Positions 38,186-48,333 are shown, counted from the stretch's first letter. The stretch is 64,000 bases of DNA from an uncultured Campylobacter sp. (GCF_947255105.1 NZ_CAMYFP010000001.1:235346-299345); one strand, 5' to 3'. Numbers and translations are program-made. Notes: generated by a model from the letters alone, not told the origin.

Positions 38186-40856
38186 TGTCCGTATTTATGA
38201 GATAGCAACAGAGCTAGGCTACAGCAGTAAAGAGATTATACAAAAGGCTCAAGAGATGGGACTTAAAAAGATTAAATCGGCTAGTAATGCTGTAAGTAAC
38301 GAGGAGGCTGCTGCTATATATGACTATGTGCAAACGGGAGCTGCTCCTAAAAAATCCAAATCAAAAACTACCAAAAAAGAAAAACCTGAGAAAATCATCA
38401 AAAAGACAGATGTTGAGGCAAAAGAGGAAAAGGTGGAGAAGATTATCGATGAGATAAGTGGCAAGACTAGCAAAAAAGAGGCAAAGGTTGAGAATAAAAA
38501 AGTGATAGAAGAAAAAACTACTGCAAAAATTAGCGAGCCAAAACCACAACCAAAGATGGTAGAAAAGATAAAAGAAAAACCAGTAGAAATGGCAAAAGAA
38601 AAAGATATCCGGCCAAAAGAGAGCCAAACAACTCCTCCATTTGCACAAAAAAGGCGTGGTATTGTCATCGTAAAAAGAAGAGATGAGCAAGAGCCACAAC
38701 CTCAAGCCAAAAGCCAGAGCAAAAAAACACAAAGTGAGCCAACTACCATAAAAAATATTGGACTTGAGACTATCTTTTCTAACGCTGAGGCAAATTTAAA
38801 ACGCAAGAAAAAAGAGAAAAAACAGCCACCTGTTACAAAACGAGAGAACGCTACTAAGATGGAGATACTCTCTGATAGAGAGATATCAGATAGAGATTTG
38901 GAAGATGATGATATTGTAGTTTTACCTGATTTTACCGATACTAAAATCAAAGTAGAGAAAAAAGAGCCTAAAAAACAGCTAAATATATTGAAAGGCTCAC
39001 AAAGCAAAGCCTTTAGTAACATAGATGGCGGCATTAGTAGAACTGTTAGAAAAAGACCAAAGAGAGTTCAAAAAGAGCAGCCAAAAGAGCAGCCAGTCTC
39101 TATAGAGATACCAAAAGATATAAGAGTTTATGAGTTTGCACAAAAGCTAAATAAGCAGTCAAGCGAGATTATCCAAAAGCTCTTTTTACTAGGAATGCTT
39201 ACCACCAAAAATGACTTTTTGGATGAAGATGCTATAGAGATTTTGGCCGATGAGTTTAAGGTGGATATAAAGATAGTTGATGAGACCAAAGAGTTTGACT
39301 ATGTAACAATGTATGATGAGACAAAGGAAGATCCAAAAGATCTTGTTGTAAAGGCCCCTGTAATTACCATTATGGGACACGTAGATCATGGAAAGACAAG
39401 TTTGCTTGACTATATAAGAAATTCACGTGTAGCAACAGGCGAAGCGGGCGGCATTACGCAACATGTTGGCGCCTACATGGTAAATAAAAATGGACGAAAT
39501 ATAACTTTTATTGACACTCCTGGACACGAAGCCTTTACCTCAATGAGAGCAAGAGGCGCTGGAGTTACTGATATAGTTATCATAATTGTAGCAGCTGATG
39601 ATGGTGTAAAACCTCAGACCAAAGAGGCAGTTGCTCATGCCAAAGCAGCCGGTGTTCCTATAATAATTGCAATCAACAAAATGGACAAAGAAAACGCCAA
39701 TCCAGATCTAGTAAAAACTGGGCTTAGCGAGTTGGATATTATGCCTGTTGAATGGGGTGGAAACTATGAATTTGTGCCAATATCTGCCAAAACTGGACAA
39801 GGTATTGATGAGCTTCTTGAAATAGTTCTTTTGCAAGCTGATATTTTGGAGCTAAAAGCCAACCCAAAAAGAGCGGCAAAAGCAACTGTTATTGAAGGCT
39901 CACTTCAAAAAGGACGAGGCCCTGTAGCAACTGTCATAGTAGAAAATGGAACTTTAAGAGTTGGAGATACAGTAGTTGCAGGTGTCGCATATGGAAAGAT
40001 AAGAGCAATTACTGACGATAAGCAAAGTCCTATGCAAAAAATTGCACCGGGCGAGTGTGGCGTTGTTGTGGGACTTAGCGATGTACCAGAGGCAGGCGAT
40101 ACTCTTATTGCAGTAAATAGCGATAAAGAGGCAAGAGAGTATGCCAAAAAAAGACATGATTATTTAAGGCAGATAGAGCTATCAAAGAGCACAAAGGTAA
40201 CCATTGACGAACTTAGCCAAAAGATAAAAGAGGGCGAGTTAAAAAGCCTTAGTGTTGTCTTGAAAGCCGATGTACAAGGAACTCTTGAGGCACTTAAAAC
40301 TAGCTTAGAAAAGCTCAAAAACGAAGAGATAAAGGTAGATATCATTCATAGCGGCGTTGGTGGCATTACGCAAAATGACGTAGATCTTGCAAGTGCTAGC
40401 CAAAACTGCATGATACTAGGCTTTAATGTAAGACCAATAGGCGAAGTTAGAGAGAGAGCCAAAGAGAGAGGCGTTGAGATTAAGACCTATAGCGTTATTT
40501 ACTCTTTGATTGATGATGTTAAAAACATTTTAAGCGGACTTATGAGCCCTATAATCCATCAAGAAGAGCTTGGACAAGCCGAGATTAGAGAGGTTATCAA
40601 CGTCCCAAGGATAGGTCAAATAGCTGGATGTATGGTAACTGATGGCGTTATTTTAAGAGGGGCAAAGATAAGAGTTATTAGAGGTGGAGTTGTAGTTTTT
40701 GAAGGCAATATAAGCTCACTAAAACGCTTTAAAGATGATGTAAAAGAGGTCGCAAAGGGCTATGAGTGCGGAGTTGGCATAGAGGGTTATAACGATATGC
40801 AAGTTGGAGACTACATAGAGAGCTTTAGAGAAAAAGAGGAGAGGGCTCAAATTTGA
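38178..40856 (+). CDS. infB: Translation initiation factor IF-2
   Basis: An 892-residue GTPase that places fMet-tRNA on the 30S subunit. An N-terminal IF2_N domain ([17 protein letters not shown]) is followed by a long lysine/glutamate-rich linker (~55-310) and a second IF2_N module ([14 protein letters not shown]). The G domain has GHVDHGKT at 400-407, [15 protein letters not shown] and NKMDKENAN. Domains III and IV follow. The linker is low complexity with no catalytic role. Confidence 0.96.
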   Translation: MANVRIYEIATELGYSSKEIIQKAQEMGLKKIKSASNAVSNEEAAAIYDYVQTGAAPKKSKSKTTKKEKPEKIIKKTDVEAKEEKVEKIIDEISGKTSKKEAKVENKKVIEEKTTAKISEPKPQPKMVEKIKEKPVEMAKEKDIRPKESQTTPPFAQKRRGIVIVKRRDEQEPQPQAKSQSKKTQSEPTTIKNIGLETIFSNAEANLKRKKKEKKQPPVTKRENATKMEILSDREISDRDLEDDDIVVLPDFTDTKIKVEKKEPKKQLNILKGSQSKAFSNIDGGISRTVRKRPKRVQKEQPKEQPVSIEIPKDIRVYEFAQKLNKQSSEIIQKLFLLGMLTTKNDFLDEDAIEILADEFKVDIKIVDETKEFDYVTMYDETKEDPKDLVVKAPVITIMGHVDHGKTSLLDYIRNSRVATGEAGGITQHVGAYMVNKNGRNITFIDTPGHEAFTSMRARGAGVTDIVIIIVAADDGVKPQTKEAVAHAKAAGVPIIIAINKMDKENANPDLVKTGLSELDIMPVEWGGNYEFVPISAKTGQGIDELLEIVLLQADILELKANPKRAAKATVIEGSLQKGRGPVATVIVENGTLRVGDTVVAGVAYGKIRAITDDKQSPMQKIAPGECGVVVGLSDVPEAGDTLIAVNSDKEAREYAKKRHDYLRQIELSKSTKVTIDELSQKIKEGELKSLSVVLKADVQGTLEALKTSLEKLKNEEIKVDIIHSGVGGITQNDVDLASASQNCMILGFNVRPIGEVRERAKERGVEIKTYSVIYSLIDDVKNILSGLMSPIIHQEELGQAEIREVINVPRIGQIAGCMVTDGVILRGAKIRVIRGGVVVFEGNISSLKRFKDDVKEVAKGYECGVGIEGYNDMQVGDYIESFREKEERAQI

Positions 40857-41230
40857 AAAACCAAGCTGAACTAAGACGTCTTAGAACTTCAAGCATTTTA
40901 AAACAACTCATACCTGAAGCGCTCTCAACTCTTGATGATCCAACGCTTTGTGGGCTTTGCATAACAGATGTTGAGTGCAAAAGGGGAAGATATGATGCCT
41001 TTATCTATCTTGATAAGATGTTTTTTACAAAAGAGGAACAAGATGAGGTGCTAAGAAAGCTCTCAAAGGTAAAATATTATCTTCAAACATATTGCATGGA
41101 GGCTGAAGGTTGGTTTAGAAGTCCTATTTTTCACTTTAAATTTGATGAGTCACTTGAACATCAAAACAAAATGGATGAGCTTTTTTCAAAGGCGCAAAAA
41201 GAGCTTGAGCGAGCAAAAGGGGAAGAGTGA
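40853..41230 (+). CDS. rbfA: 30S ribosome-binding factor RbfA
   Basis: A 125-residue KH-fold factor needed for late 30S maturation. It shows the family layout [17 protein letters not shown] at the start, [19 protein letters not shown] and a [19 protein letters not shown] end. TTG start overlapping infB by 4 bases. Confidence 0.88.
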   Translation: MKNQAELRRLRTSSILKQLIPEALSTLDDPTLCGLCITDVECKRGRYDAFIYLDKMFFTKEEQDEVLRKLSKVKYYLQTYCMEAEGWFRSPIFHFKFDESLEHQNKMDELFSKAQKELERAKGEE

Positions 41231-41646
41231 TGGATTTGGAAGCTTTGTTAAAAGAGTGCGGTGTAGCGCTTTATGATGATGAGGTTGTAGGTGAGCATGG
41301 CAGAACTATCTATAGAATTTACATAATGAAGCCAGGTGGGGTAAATTTAGACGACTGTGAAAGGGTAAGTAAACTACTTTCGCCAATCTTTGATGTAAAG
41401 CCACCAGTAGATGGCGAATGGGTGTTAGAGGTTAGCAGCCCCGGGCTTGAGCGAAAACTAACCAAAGAGAGCCACTTTCAAAACAGCATAGATGAGCTTG
41501 TCAAGATAGAGCTAGAGGAGAAAACAAAGATAAAAGGCAAGATTGTTGGCTTGGTAGATGGCGTGCTTGAACTTTTGGTAGATGAAAAGCCTGTAAAAGT
41601 AGAGTTTGACACTATCAAAAAGGCAAAGACATATATAGAGTGGTAG
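41230..41646 (+). CDS. rimP: Ribosome maturation factor RimP
   Basis: A 138-residue protein for 30S assembly. Typical elements are the N-terminal LLKECGVALYDDEVVGEHGR, DDCERVSKLLSPIFD, and EVSSPGLERKL. The ATG overlaps the rbfA stop (TGATG); a GTG three bases earlier is possible. It ends the ylxR-infB-rbfA-rimP translation cluster. Confidence 0.91.
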   Translation: MDLEALLKECGVALYDDEVVGEHGRTIYRIYIMKPGGVNLDDCERVSKLLSPIFDVKPPVDGEWVLEVSSPGLERKLTKESHFQNSIDELVKIELEEKTKIKGKIVGLVDGVLELLVDEKPVKVEFDTIKKAKTYIEW

Positions 41647-41665
41647 AACAATTTAAGCTACTGTA

Positions 41666-42724
41666 ATGAGTGATGAATTTTATATGAAGCTTGCACTAGA
41701 TGTAGCTTGGAGATATCAGATACTCACCTATCCAAACCCAGCTGTTGGTGCAGTTGTAGTTGATAAAAATGGCGCTATTTTATCCGTCGCCTCTCATAAA
41801 AAGGCAGGATTTTTACATGCTGAACCTAGCGCTATACTAGAGGCGCTTTGTAAGATATCGGCTAAATTTCAAAGCTCTTTTTTAACTTCATACAACGCAA
41901 AATTTGGCACAAATTATAGTGATTTCTCTACTAAAAGCTCTCTTTTTAATCCAAATTTCACCTACAAATTTATAGAGCAAAATCACAACAATCTTTTAAA
42001 AGATGCAACTATATATGTCACATTGGAGCCTTGCAACCACGTTGGCAAAACCAGCCCTTGTAGCGTTTTGATAAAAAATCTAGGCTTTAAAAGAGTTGTT
42101 GTTGGTGTGCTTGACGAAAGTAGCGCAGGTGGCGGTGCTAAATTTCTAAAAGAGAGCAAAATAGAGGTTGATGTTGGCATTTTGCAACAAGAGTGCAGGC
42201 TACTTTTGGAGCCATTTTTAAAATGGAGCAGCGGTAATTTTTCATTTTTTAAGCTAGGAGTTAGCCTAAATGGCGTAATTAGCGGCGGAATTATTACTAG
42301 CAAAGACTCAAGAGTTTTGGTTCATAAATTTAGAGATGTTATAGAGCTTTTGGCAATTAGTGGCAAAACTGTAAGAGTTGATAGGCCTTTGCTTGATGCA
42401 AGGCTAGTTTGCGGTAAAGCTCCCGATGTGCTTATCATCTCAAGGCAACAAAACTTTGATAAAAGCATTCCACTTTTTAATGTTTTGGATAGAAAAGTTA
42501 AGATATCAAGCGATCTCTCCTCTATAAAAAGCTCAAATTTAACTATGATAGAGGGTGGTGCAGAGCTTTTGGAGAGTTTAAAAGCGAGCATTGATTTTGT
42601 AGTGATTTTTGTATCACCCAAATTTATAAACCACATAAATTTAGCCATAAATTTGGAGTTTGAGCTGCTTTGTTGCTATCAAATTGGAGCTGACCTGTGC
42701 CTTTGGCTAAAGATTTTAAGATAA
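41666..42724 (+). CDS. ribD: Riboflavin biosynthesis deaminase/reductase RibD
   Basis: A two-domain enzyme for steps 2 and 3 of riboflavin synthesis. The N-terminal deaminase has H51-A-E53 and the zinc cysteines C123 and C132 in EPCNHVGKTSPCS. About 48 residues more than usual separate HAE from PC (residues ~60-110); I recall a similar insertion in the C. jejuni protein. The C-terminal reductase domain (from ~190, FKLGVSLNGVISG) is present but somewhat short. No FMN riboswitch is seen upstream. Confidence 0.88.
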   Translation: MSDEFYMKLALDVAWRYQILTYPNPAVGAVVVDKNGAILSVASHKKAGFLHAEPSAILEALCKISAKFQSSFLTSYNAKFGTNYSDFSTKSSLFNPNFTYKFIEQNHNNLLKDATIYVTLEPCNHVGKTSPCSVLIKNLGFKRVVVGVLDESSAGGGAKFLKESKIEVDVGILQQECRLLLEPFLKWSSGNFSFFKLGVSLNGVISGGIITSKDSRVLVHKFRDVIELLAISGKTVRVDRPLLDARLVCGKAPDVLIISRQQNFDKSIPLFNVLDRKVKISSDLSSIKSSNLTMIEGGAELLESLKASIDFVVIFVSPKFINHINLAINLEFELLCCYQIGADLCLWLKILR

Positions 42725-42849
42725 TTACTGCATATAAAAATAGTTTAAATTTCAACATCATCAAATAAAAAAAGATTACCATTTGTAATATAGTTGTAAA
42801 AATTTAAAGGCAGATATTACAAAAAAGCAACTAAAAAAAGAGATTTTAG

Positions 42850-42855
42850 TATACT
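42850..42855 (+). promoter_or_regulatory. Possible -10 box for the DASS transporter
   Basis: TATACT 28 bases before the ATG, within a 158-base AT-rich gap after ribD. No -35 is visible. Confidence 0.4.
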
Positions 42856-42882
42856 TAAACTATCTTAAATTAAAGGAGAGAT

Positions 42883-44358
42883 ATGGCTACTAACTCTGAT
42901 ATTGCACCTAAAGTCACTAGCACTTTTAGCAAAGATGTTAAAAAATCATGGATCATCATCGTATGTGCGGCTCTGCTTGCTTTTGCACTATATGCCATCA
43001 TGCCTTATGAGCCAAATGTCAAAAAGGGCTTGGCGTTGCTTGTTTTTGCCGCTGTGCTTTGGTTTACGGAGGCTATTCACATAACCATAACAGCTCTGCT
43101 TATACCTGCAGTTGCCGTTATCATCGGAATCCATAAGATTGTCGATAAGAAATTCGATCTTATAAATGGCACACTTGTCAATACGGATAGTTTAGAGAGT
43201 GTAAAGCTCACCGCTCTTACCATAAAAGACGGGCTTGCTAACTTCTCAAATCCAACCATCTATCTATTTTTTGGTGGATTTGCTTTGGCTACCGCGCTTC
43301 ACATTCAAAAGCTTGATAGAAAAATTGCTATGAAGCTTATATCGCTTTCTGGCAACCATCTTGGATATGCTGTGCTTTCTATATGTGTAGTTACCGCGCT
43401 TCTTTCTATGTGGATTTCCAACACAGCAACAGCTGCTATGATGCTTCCATTAGCTATTGGAATACTTAGTCAGTTGGATCTTGGAAAAGATAGATCAACT
43501 TTTGTCTTCGTGCTTTTGTCAATCGCATATAGCGCAAGTATTGGAGGACTTGGTACAATGGTAGGTTCACCACCAAACGCTATAGCTTCAGCTGCATTAA
43601 AGCTCGATTTTATCGGTTGGATGAAGATAGGATTGCCTATAATGCTTATCTTGTTTCCTCTAATGTTAATAACACTTTATATCACATTTAGACCAAAACT
43701 AAATATGAAGATAAACTTAAATTTAGAAGAAGATGTGCCTTGGACAGGACCTAGAATAGCCACTTTGATAGTATTTTTACTAACTGCCTTTTTGTGGATA
43801 TTTTCTAAAAAAATCTCAGCCATTATTGGCGTAACTTTAAGTGACGCTCTTATTGCGCTAATGGCTGCTTGCGCCGTTGCCATACTTGGACTTGCCAGCT
43901 GGAAAGATATTGCAAAAGGGACTGATTGGGGAGTTTTGTTACTTTTTGGAGGTGGACTTGCTCTTAGTGGGATTTTGCAAGGCTCAGGCGCTTCACTGGT
44001 GCTTGGCAAAGAGGTAGCAAGGATTTTTGGAAATACTCCACAATTAGTGATAATTGCTGTGGTTACTATATTTATCATAATTCTTACAGAATTTACTAGC
44101 AACACAGCTTCAGCTGCACTTTTGGTGCCTGTTTTTGCAACTATTGCAACAGAGATGGGTATGCCAAAAGAGACTTTGGTTATGGTCATAGGAATTGGTG
44201 CATCTTGCGCATTTATGTTACCAGTCGCAACACCTCCAAATGCTATTGTCTTTGGTACGGGCTACATAAGACAAAGAGATATGATGAAGGCTGGATTTTT
44301 CCTAGGACTTGTTTGTGTAGCTGTAATTACACTATACGCTCACTTTATATTAGGCTAA
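42883..44358 (+). CDS. DASS/SLC13-family sodium-coupled anion transporter
   Basis: A 491-residue inner-membrane protein with about a dozen hydrophobic segments. Both family SNT motifs that bind sodium and substrate are present: SNT at 179-181 (MWISNTATAAMMLP) and SNT at 406-408 (TEFTSNTASAALLVP). The motif PVATPPNAIVFGTGYI near the C-terminus is also typical. It probably imports a C4-dicarboxylate such as succinate; sulfate or citrate cannot be excluded. Monocistronic, with a strong terminator immediately after. Confidence 0.88.
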   Translation: MATNSDIAPKVTSTFSKDVKKSWIIIVCAALLAFALYAIMPYEPNVKKGLALLVFAAVLWFTEAIHITITALLIPAVAVIIGIHKIVDKKFDLINGTLVNTDSLESVKLTALTIKDGLANFSNPTIYLFFGGFALATALHIQKLDRKIAMKLISLSGNHLGYAVLSICVVTALLSMWISNTATAAMMLPLAIGILSQLDLGKDRSTFVFVLLSIAYSASIGGLGTMVGSPPNAIASAALKLDFIGWMKIGLPIMLILFPLMLITLYITFRPKLNMKINLNLEEDVPWTGPRIATLIVFLLTAFLWIFSKKISAIIGVTLSDALIALMAACAVAILGLASWKDIAKGTDWGVLLLFGGGLALSGILQGSGASLVLGKEVARIFGNTPQLVIIAVVTIFIIILTEFTSNTASAALLVPVFATIATEMGMPKETLVMVIGIGASCAFMLPVATPPNAIVFGTGYIRQRDMMKAGFFLGLVCVAVITLYAHFILG

Positions 44359-44361
44359 TAT

Positions 44362-44383
44362 AAACCCCGCTTAGTCGGGGTTT
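44362..44383 (+). terminator. Strong terminator after the DASS transporter gene
   Basis: An 8-bp GC-rich stem AAACCCCG/CGGGGTTT with a 6-base loop starts 3 bases after the stop. The upstream arm is A-rich and the downstream end is T-rich. Confidence 0.8.
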
Positions 44384-44435
44384 GCCTTAAATTTAAGATA
44401 ATTTAACCAAATTTAGATCATTTAAAGGATATTAG

Positions 44436-45080
44436 ATGACCTTAAATGTTTTTGACCTAGACAAAACTTTGATAGATGGCGATAGTTACGACCTTTGGCA
44501 TGAGTATTTGTTAGAAAATGGGATATTGGATGAGAGCTTTATTGCAGAAAATAACAAAATGATAGAGCTATACAACAAAGGCAAGCTCGATATGATAGAG
44601 TATCTCAAGTTTTCTCTTACATCTTTAAAGTCTCTCAATCAAAACGAGATTGAAAAGCTCTTGCCACGCTACTTAAAAGAAAAAATCGCCCCAATAATCT
44701 ATAAAGAGAGCAAGAAATGGATAGATGAGTTAAAGCCAAATTTAATCATCTCAGCAACACCCCAATACATAGTCGCGCCAGTTGCTAAACTACTTGGCGT
44801 AAAAGAGTTTATAGGCGTTAGACTAAAGTGCAAAGATGGCTTTTATACAGATGAGTTTATCCCGCCTCTTAGCTACAAAGAGGGCAAAGTTGTCGTTTTG
44901 CAAAACTACATAAAAAAGCACAATCTAAAACCAGATAAAATACGCTTCTTTACAGACTCCATAAATGACATCGCACTTTGTAAATTTGTAGATGAGGCAA
45001 TTTGTGTAAATCCTGATGAAAAATTAAGAAAAGAGGCTTTGCAAAATGGTTGGCAAATCTTAAATTTAACCCTTTCTTAA
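44436..45080 (+). CDS. HAD-IB family phosphatase (SerB-like)
   Basis: A 214-residue HAD phosphatase. The nucleophile motif is D7-L-D9-K-T; the second motif is ISATP near residue 108, and the acidic motif DSINDIALC lies around 180. The four-helix cap between motifs I and II places it with phosphoserine phosphatase and related enzymes; substrate is uncertain. It has an AAAGGAT site and its own terminator. Confidence 0.82.
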   Translation: MTLNVFDLDKTLIDGDSYDLWHEYLLENGILDESFIAENNKMIELYNKGKLDMIEYLKFSLTSLKSLNQNEIEKLLPRYLKEKIAPIIYKESKKWIDELKPNLIISATPQYIVAPVAKLLGVKEFIGVRLKCKDGFYTDEFIPPLSYKEGKVVVLQNYIKKHNLKPDKIRFFTDSINDIALCKFVDEAICVNPDEKLRKEALQNGWQILNLTLS

Positions 45081-45120
45081 GAGCTAAATTTCAAGATATT
45101 CCTAACCTCTAAATTTAAGT

Positions 45121-45153
45121 AAAAGCTATCAAATATGCTTCATAGCTTTTTTT
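45121..45153 (+). terminator. Intrinsic terminator after the HAD phosphatase gene
   Basis: A 9-bp stem AAAAGCTAT/ATAGCTTTT with a 12-base loop is followed by a run of T. Confidence 0.7.
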
Positions 45154-45309
45154 GATTGTGATTTGATTTTGGATTTGATGTAAAAAATGAGAATATTTAT
45201 ATGCGAAATTTAGCCTATTTTATTTTTATCAAGAACTTATTTACCCAAAAAATTTTAAATGAAATATCATCACCATTTACATCAAGATCTTGCATTTAAA
45301 CCTCATTTT

Positions 45310-45767
45310 TTAAAATAGCGAATACTTTGATATTTTTTTACTTTCTAGGATTTTTACAAATTCTTTAATATCATTTGGTTTAAACATATATTCATTAATG
45401 GCTACTGTAAGTCTATATTTTTTAAATCTAAGTCCTAATATTTTAGCTCTAACTGTTCTCATAAAGCAATAATATTTTAGATGATTATAAAAAATTTTTT
45501 TAGTAAAAAATTTTCTTTTGACTAGTAAATAATCCTCATAACAAACAACTTCTTTTATATCAAACATACAAAAAACTGGTATGGTATAAAAACTAAAATC
45601 AAAAATCCCATTATATTTGGAATGATATTATCTAAAGTCATAAAGATTATGCAGATAAACGCTGTAGCTAAATCCCAAAGAATAGCAAATATGTAGTATA
45701 AAATAATTATAAAAGATTTTTTTCTTTGCATTACAAAAATTGGTTTTTCAATGGTATCTTTTTCCAC
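45310..45767 (-). pseudogene. Split membrane protein gene (two frames joined at an A6 tract)
   Basis: Two overlapping frames on the - strand. The first (45767-45555, 70 codons) encodes a start with two membrane helices ending IPYQFFVCLI. The second (45567-45310, 85 codons) encodes a basic PH-like tail (EDYLLVKRKFFTKKIFYNHLKYY...). They differ by one base at the homopolymer at 45570-45575 (T6 on the coding strand). One more T would fuse them into a single ~150-residue protein with continuous sense. The upstream gene start has no strong ribosome site. Function unknown. It could be an indel or a reversible switch. Confidence 0.6.
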
Positions 45768-45852
45768 TTTTAATTTCTTTCTATCACAAATTTATAACTT
45801 AAAAAATTATAAATATTTTTTGTTACTATTTGATTAAGCTTTATTATCTTTT

Positions 45853-45999
45853 TTAAATTTCATATGAATATATCTTTTTCATAGTATCAACTTTTAAGTC
45901 TATATCAATTACTAATGAAGCAGTGTAAATATAGAAAACGCTATGCCCCTTGGCATTGGAGCCATCTTTTTTAGTGGTAAATAGAATGATATTTAGTAT
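45853..45999 (-). pseudogene. Gene fragment, open for 48 codons without a start
   Basis: An open frame on the - strand encodes KKDGSNAKGHSVFYIYTAS and then IDIDLKVDTMKKIYSYEI before a stop, bounded upstream by another stop at 46000-46002. It has no usable start codon. The content looks like true protein rather than random AT-rich text, probably the C-terminus of a lost gene. I could not assign a family with any certainty. The 45081-46062 interval is otherwise AT-rich and empty. Confidence 0.4.
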
Positions 46000-46062
46000 C
46001 TAGATAATAAGTGCTTTTTAAGTTAAATATGTTTTTAGATAATAAAGAGAGATGGTTATAAT

Positions 46063-46221
46063 ATGTCAAACAATACAAATACAACGATTACAAACATGGA
46101 AGAAAAATATAGAAAAAATAAAGAGATTAACGACTTTGGAAATGATACTACAATAAACCATAACCTTACTTTAAAAGATAAAAATTATTACAAAAATGAG
46201 AAATATTATAAATATAACTAA
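46063..46221 (+). CDS. Small Asn/Lys-rich ORF, 52 aa, uncertain
   Basis: An ATG-started ORF of 52 codons encoding an asparagine-, lysine- and tyrosine-rich peptide (MSNNTNTTITNMEEKYRKNK...). A GAGAG lies 13 bases upstream, a weak ribosome site. There is no recognisable domain. The start resembles that of the 29-codon ORF at 60506 (MSNTNARINTALK...), which may reflect a common ancestor or just composition. Confidence 0.3.
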   Translation: MSNNTNTTITNMEEKYRKNKEINDFGNDTTINHNLTLKDKNYYKNEKYYKYN

Positions 46222-46287
46222 AATATCATTTTAAATTAATGTTAAAAAATGTATAATTTTTGTAAAATGAGTCTATGGTGATGTGTT

Positions 46288-46680
46288 ATGGTTAAAAAGA
46301 TAAGCTTATTTTTTATATTAATACTGGCTGTGTCATTGATTATTATTGTTTGGGTGTATTTCTTGGAATGTAATAGACCAACATCTTTTGTTAAAATGGG
46401 TAAGAAATACACTTATTAAGAATAACTTGTGCGCAAATGAACAAGATTGCACGCAGAAAGAATATGTTTTTTATGAAGCTACTAAGGATACCATTTATCT
46501 AAACTTTTATACCATTGTAGATAAAAATATTATAGATATAATTTGTCTACATTTTAAAAATAAAAAAAATAATATTGTTTATCATTTTATGAGCTTCCCC
46601 ATGAATCATATGTAGAGATAATAGGTAGTGGTGTAAAACCAATTAAGAAAAAAGCTTTTTTAAAGATTAATATAAAATGA
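46288..46680 (+). pseudogene. Frameshifted small membrane/secreted protein gene
   Basis: Frame one (ATG 46288) encodes an N-terminal membrane anchor or signal (KKISLFFILILAVSLIIIVW) and ends at 46419. Frame two continues in phase of meaning from about 46400 (IKNNLCANEQDCTQKEYVFYEATKD...) to the run CCCC near 46600. Frame three then reads HESYVEIIGSGVKPIKKKAF to a stop at 46680. Restoring single bases at two points would give a protein of ~130 residues. I do not recognise it. Confidence 0.5.
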
Positions 46681-46945
46681 TAAAAAATAAGTAATAATTT
46701 TTCAAAGTATAAAGTTTATGCATTGTTATCTAGTGATGCATAAATGAGAATTGCAAAATAGTTACAAAATATTATTGCAAAAAATGGTTTTTACTTCTAC
46801 GATGAGATGATAAGTTAAAGGTGCCATTGAAAATACTGTTATAGAATTTTAAGTGACTCAGTAGTCAATATAGCAAAAAAGATTATAAATTAAATATCAA
46901 ATTTAAAAGCTACTCTCATAATTTTTAAGGGAGATAGTTATATTT
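46681..46945. other. AT-rich degenerate intergenic region
   Basis: No intact ORF. Short stretches in different frames read like protein (AKNGFYFYDEMIS near 46780, AIENTVIEF near 46830, SDSVVNIAKKIIN near 46855-46892), so this is probably decayed coding sequence continuing the patch upstream. Confidence 0.4.
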
Positions 46946-46979
46946 TAGGTCTGAAATTTATCCTTAAATTTCAGACCTA
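46946..46979 (-). terminator. Long hairpin downstream of the outer-membrane protein gene
   Basis: A perfect 15-bp stem TAGGTCTGAAATTTA/TAAATTTCAGACCTA with a TCCT loop, 26 bases beyond the stop of the - strand gene. AT-rich flanks; likely the terminator for that gene. Confidence 0.6.
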
Positions 46980-47004
46980 TCTTTTAAATTTGGCTTTAAA
47001 CTAA

Positions 47005-47604
47005 TTAAAATTTATAGTTATATCCAGCAAAGAACCAGATATTGTCCTCTTCCATTGAACTTGTATCTGAATTTTGGTTATTTTTTACAGTTGATAAAAC
47101 TGCCTCGCCTTTTGCGCCAAGCTCAAATGAATGATGTTCGCCCACATCATATTTGGCACCAACTTTTGCACCAATGATAAATCCTGGTCCATCTATAGTA
47201 AAAACAGTAGGATCGGTATCAACATCGATGTATGAAAGACCTAAATATCCACCAAGAATGGCTTTTAAACCTCCAGTTATGCGTGGTGTATATTCGCCAT
47301 TTGCCAAAAATTGATGACTTGTCCATGTTACGTCATGATCATAACCGGCGATTTTGATTGTATCTTTGGCTTCTCCAGCATTGATATAACTAAAATAAAA
47401 TCTAGATGTTTTTAAATCTGCACCTATCTTTAAGCCAAGTGCATTTCTATTTCCCTTTACTTTATCTTCGCTACCAAGATAGAGATTGCTTGGTAGGTCA
47501 ATAGTTGATTTGCCTCCGCTTGCCTCAACTCCTATGAAAACTCTAGCCATAGCAAATGAGCCAACTAGCATTAGACCAACTAAGACTTTGATAACATTTT
47601 GCAT
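47005..47604 (-). CDS. Outer-membrane beta-barrel protein, function unknown
   Basis: A 199-residue protein with a signal peptide ending near AMA (residue ~20), alternating amphipathic strands (ALGLKIGADL, FYFSYINAGE, AILGGYLGLSYIDV, GFIIGAKVGAKYDV) and a C-terminal FAGYNYKF. The terminal phenylalanine marks it for the Bam machine, whose core is encoded at 31-33 kb. Size suggests an eight-stranded barrel. An AAGGAG site precedes the ATG. Ligand unknown. Confidence 0.8.
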   Translation of the reverse strand: MQNVIKVLVGLMLVGSFAMARVFIGVEASGGKSTIDLPSNLYLGSEDKVKGNRNALGLKIGADLKTSRFYFSYINAGEAKDTIKIAGYDHDVTWTSHQFLANGEYTPRITGGLKAILGGYLGLSYIDVDTDPTVFTIDGPGFIIGAKVGAKYDVGEHHSFELGAKGEAVLSTVKNNQNSDTSSMEEDNIWFFAGYNYKF

Positions 47605-47787
47605 AACTGCTCCTTAATTTGATTTAAATTTGACTTGACATTTTATTTACTTTCCATTTAAAAATATCTTAAAAATATCCTAGTTGTTTCTTTTTTATAA
47701 TAAAATGAATAAATTTAAAAATAACAAAAACAAAAGATTAAGTATCAATAAAATATTAAAACTATTTTATTTTAAAGTTAAAGTTGC

Positions 47788-47793
47788 TATAAT
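47788..47793 (+). promoter_or_regulatory. -10 box for petABC
   Basis: TATAAT preceded by TTGC, 34 bases before the petA ATG, in the divergent gap with the outer-membrane protein gene. Confidence 0.6.
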
Positions 47794-47826
47794 TTCGTGT
47801 TAAACATTTTATCACAAAGGAAGGAT

Positions 47827-48333
47827 ATGAGCGAACAACAAAAAAGACGTGATTTTATTGGCATGGCTTTTGGCGCAGTTGCTGCTGTTGGCGGTGTCTT
47901 TGCACTTGTTGGTATAAAAAGAGGTTGGGATCCTCTTCCAAGTGTTAGGGCAGCCGGCATTACAACTGTAGATCTAACTCCAATAAAACCAGGTCAACTT
48001 TACCAAACAGAGTGGAGAAAAAAACCTATCTTTATACTTAAAAAATCAGCCGATATGAAACCATCTGAGAGCAGAGATGCAGTTATAGGCGGCGAGCGAT
48101 ATATCATCTCTGTAGGACTTTGCACACACCTTGGATGTATACCAAGCTATAAAGCTTCTACGCAGGAGTTTATCTGTGCCTGTCATGGTGGCATTTTTGA
48201 CATTAATGGTATAAATGTCTTTGGACCACCTCCAGCACCACTTGAAATCCCACCATTTAGAGTAGTAGATAATACGACATTAATACTTGGCGAAACTGGT
48301 CCAGAGTATGAAAAACTAATGTCTAAAGCGTAA
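47827..48333 (+). CDS. petA: Ubiquinol-cytochrome c reductase Rieske iron-sulfur subunit
   Basis: A 168-residue subunit of the bc1 complex with an N-terminal twin-arginine/anchor segment (KRRDFIGMAFGAVAAVGGVF). The [2Fe-2S] ligands are C99 and H101 in CTHLGC and C119 and H120 in CACHGGIFD, with GPPPAPLEIPPF behind. The ATG at 47827 follows AAGGAAGG; an earlier start would interrupt the Tat signal. Confidence 0.95.
   Translation: MSEQQKRRDFIGMAFGAVAAVGGVFALVGIKRGWDPLPSVRAAGITTVDLTPIKPGQLYQTEWRKKPIFILKKSADMKPSESRDAVIGGERYIISVGLCTHLGCIPSYKASTQEFICACHGGIFDINGINVFGPPPAPLEIPPFRVVDNTTLILGETGPEYEKLMSKA

Noticed and set aside
38324..38732. Long - strand ORFs opposite the infB linker
   Set aside because: They are a by-product of the Lys/Glu-rich linker, giving Phe/Ser/Leu-rich nonsense on the other strand.
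43677..44189. Long - strand ORF opposite the DASS transporter (170 codons)
   Set aside because: It lies entirely within a strongly conserved gene on the other strand, with low-complexity content and no ribosome site.
45853..45999. Fragment ending KKIYSYEI considered as a Cas7- or Hcp-like C-terminus
   Set aside because: Only 48 codons and the resemblance is vague; no neighbouring gene supports either.
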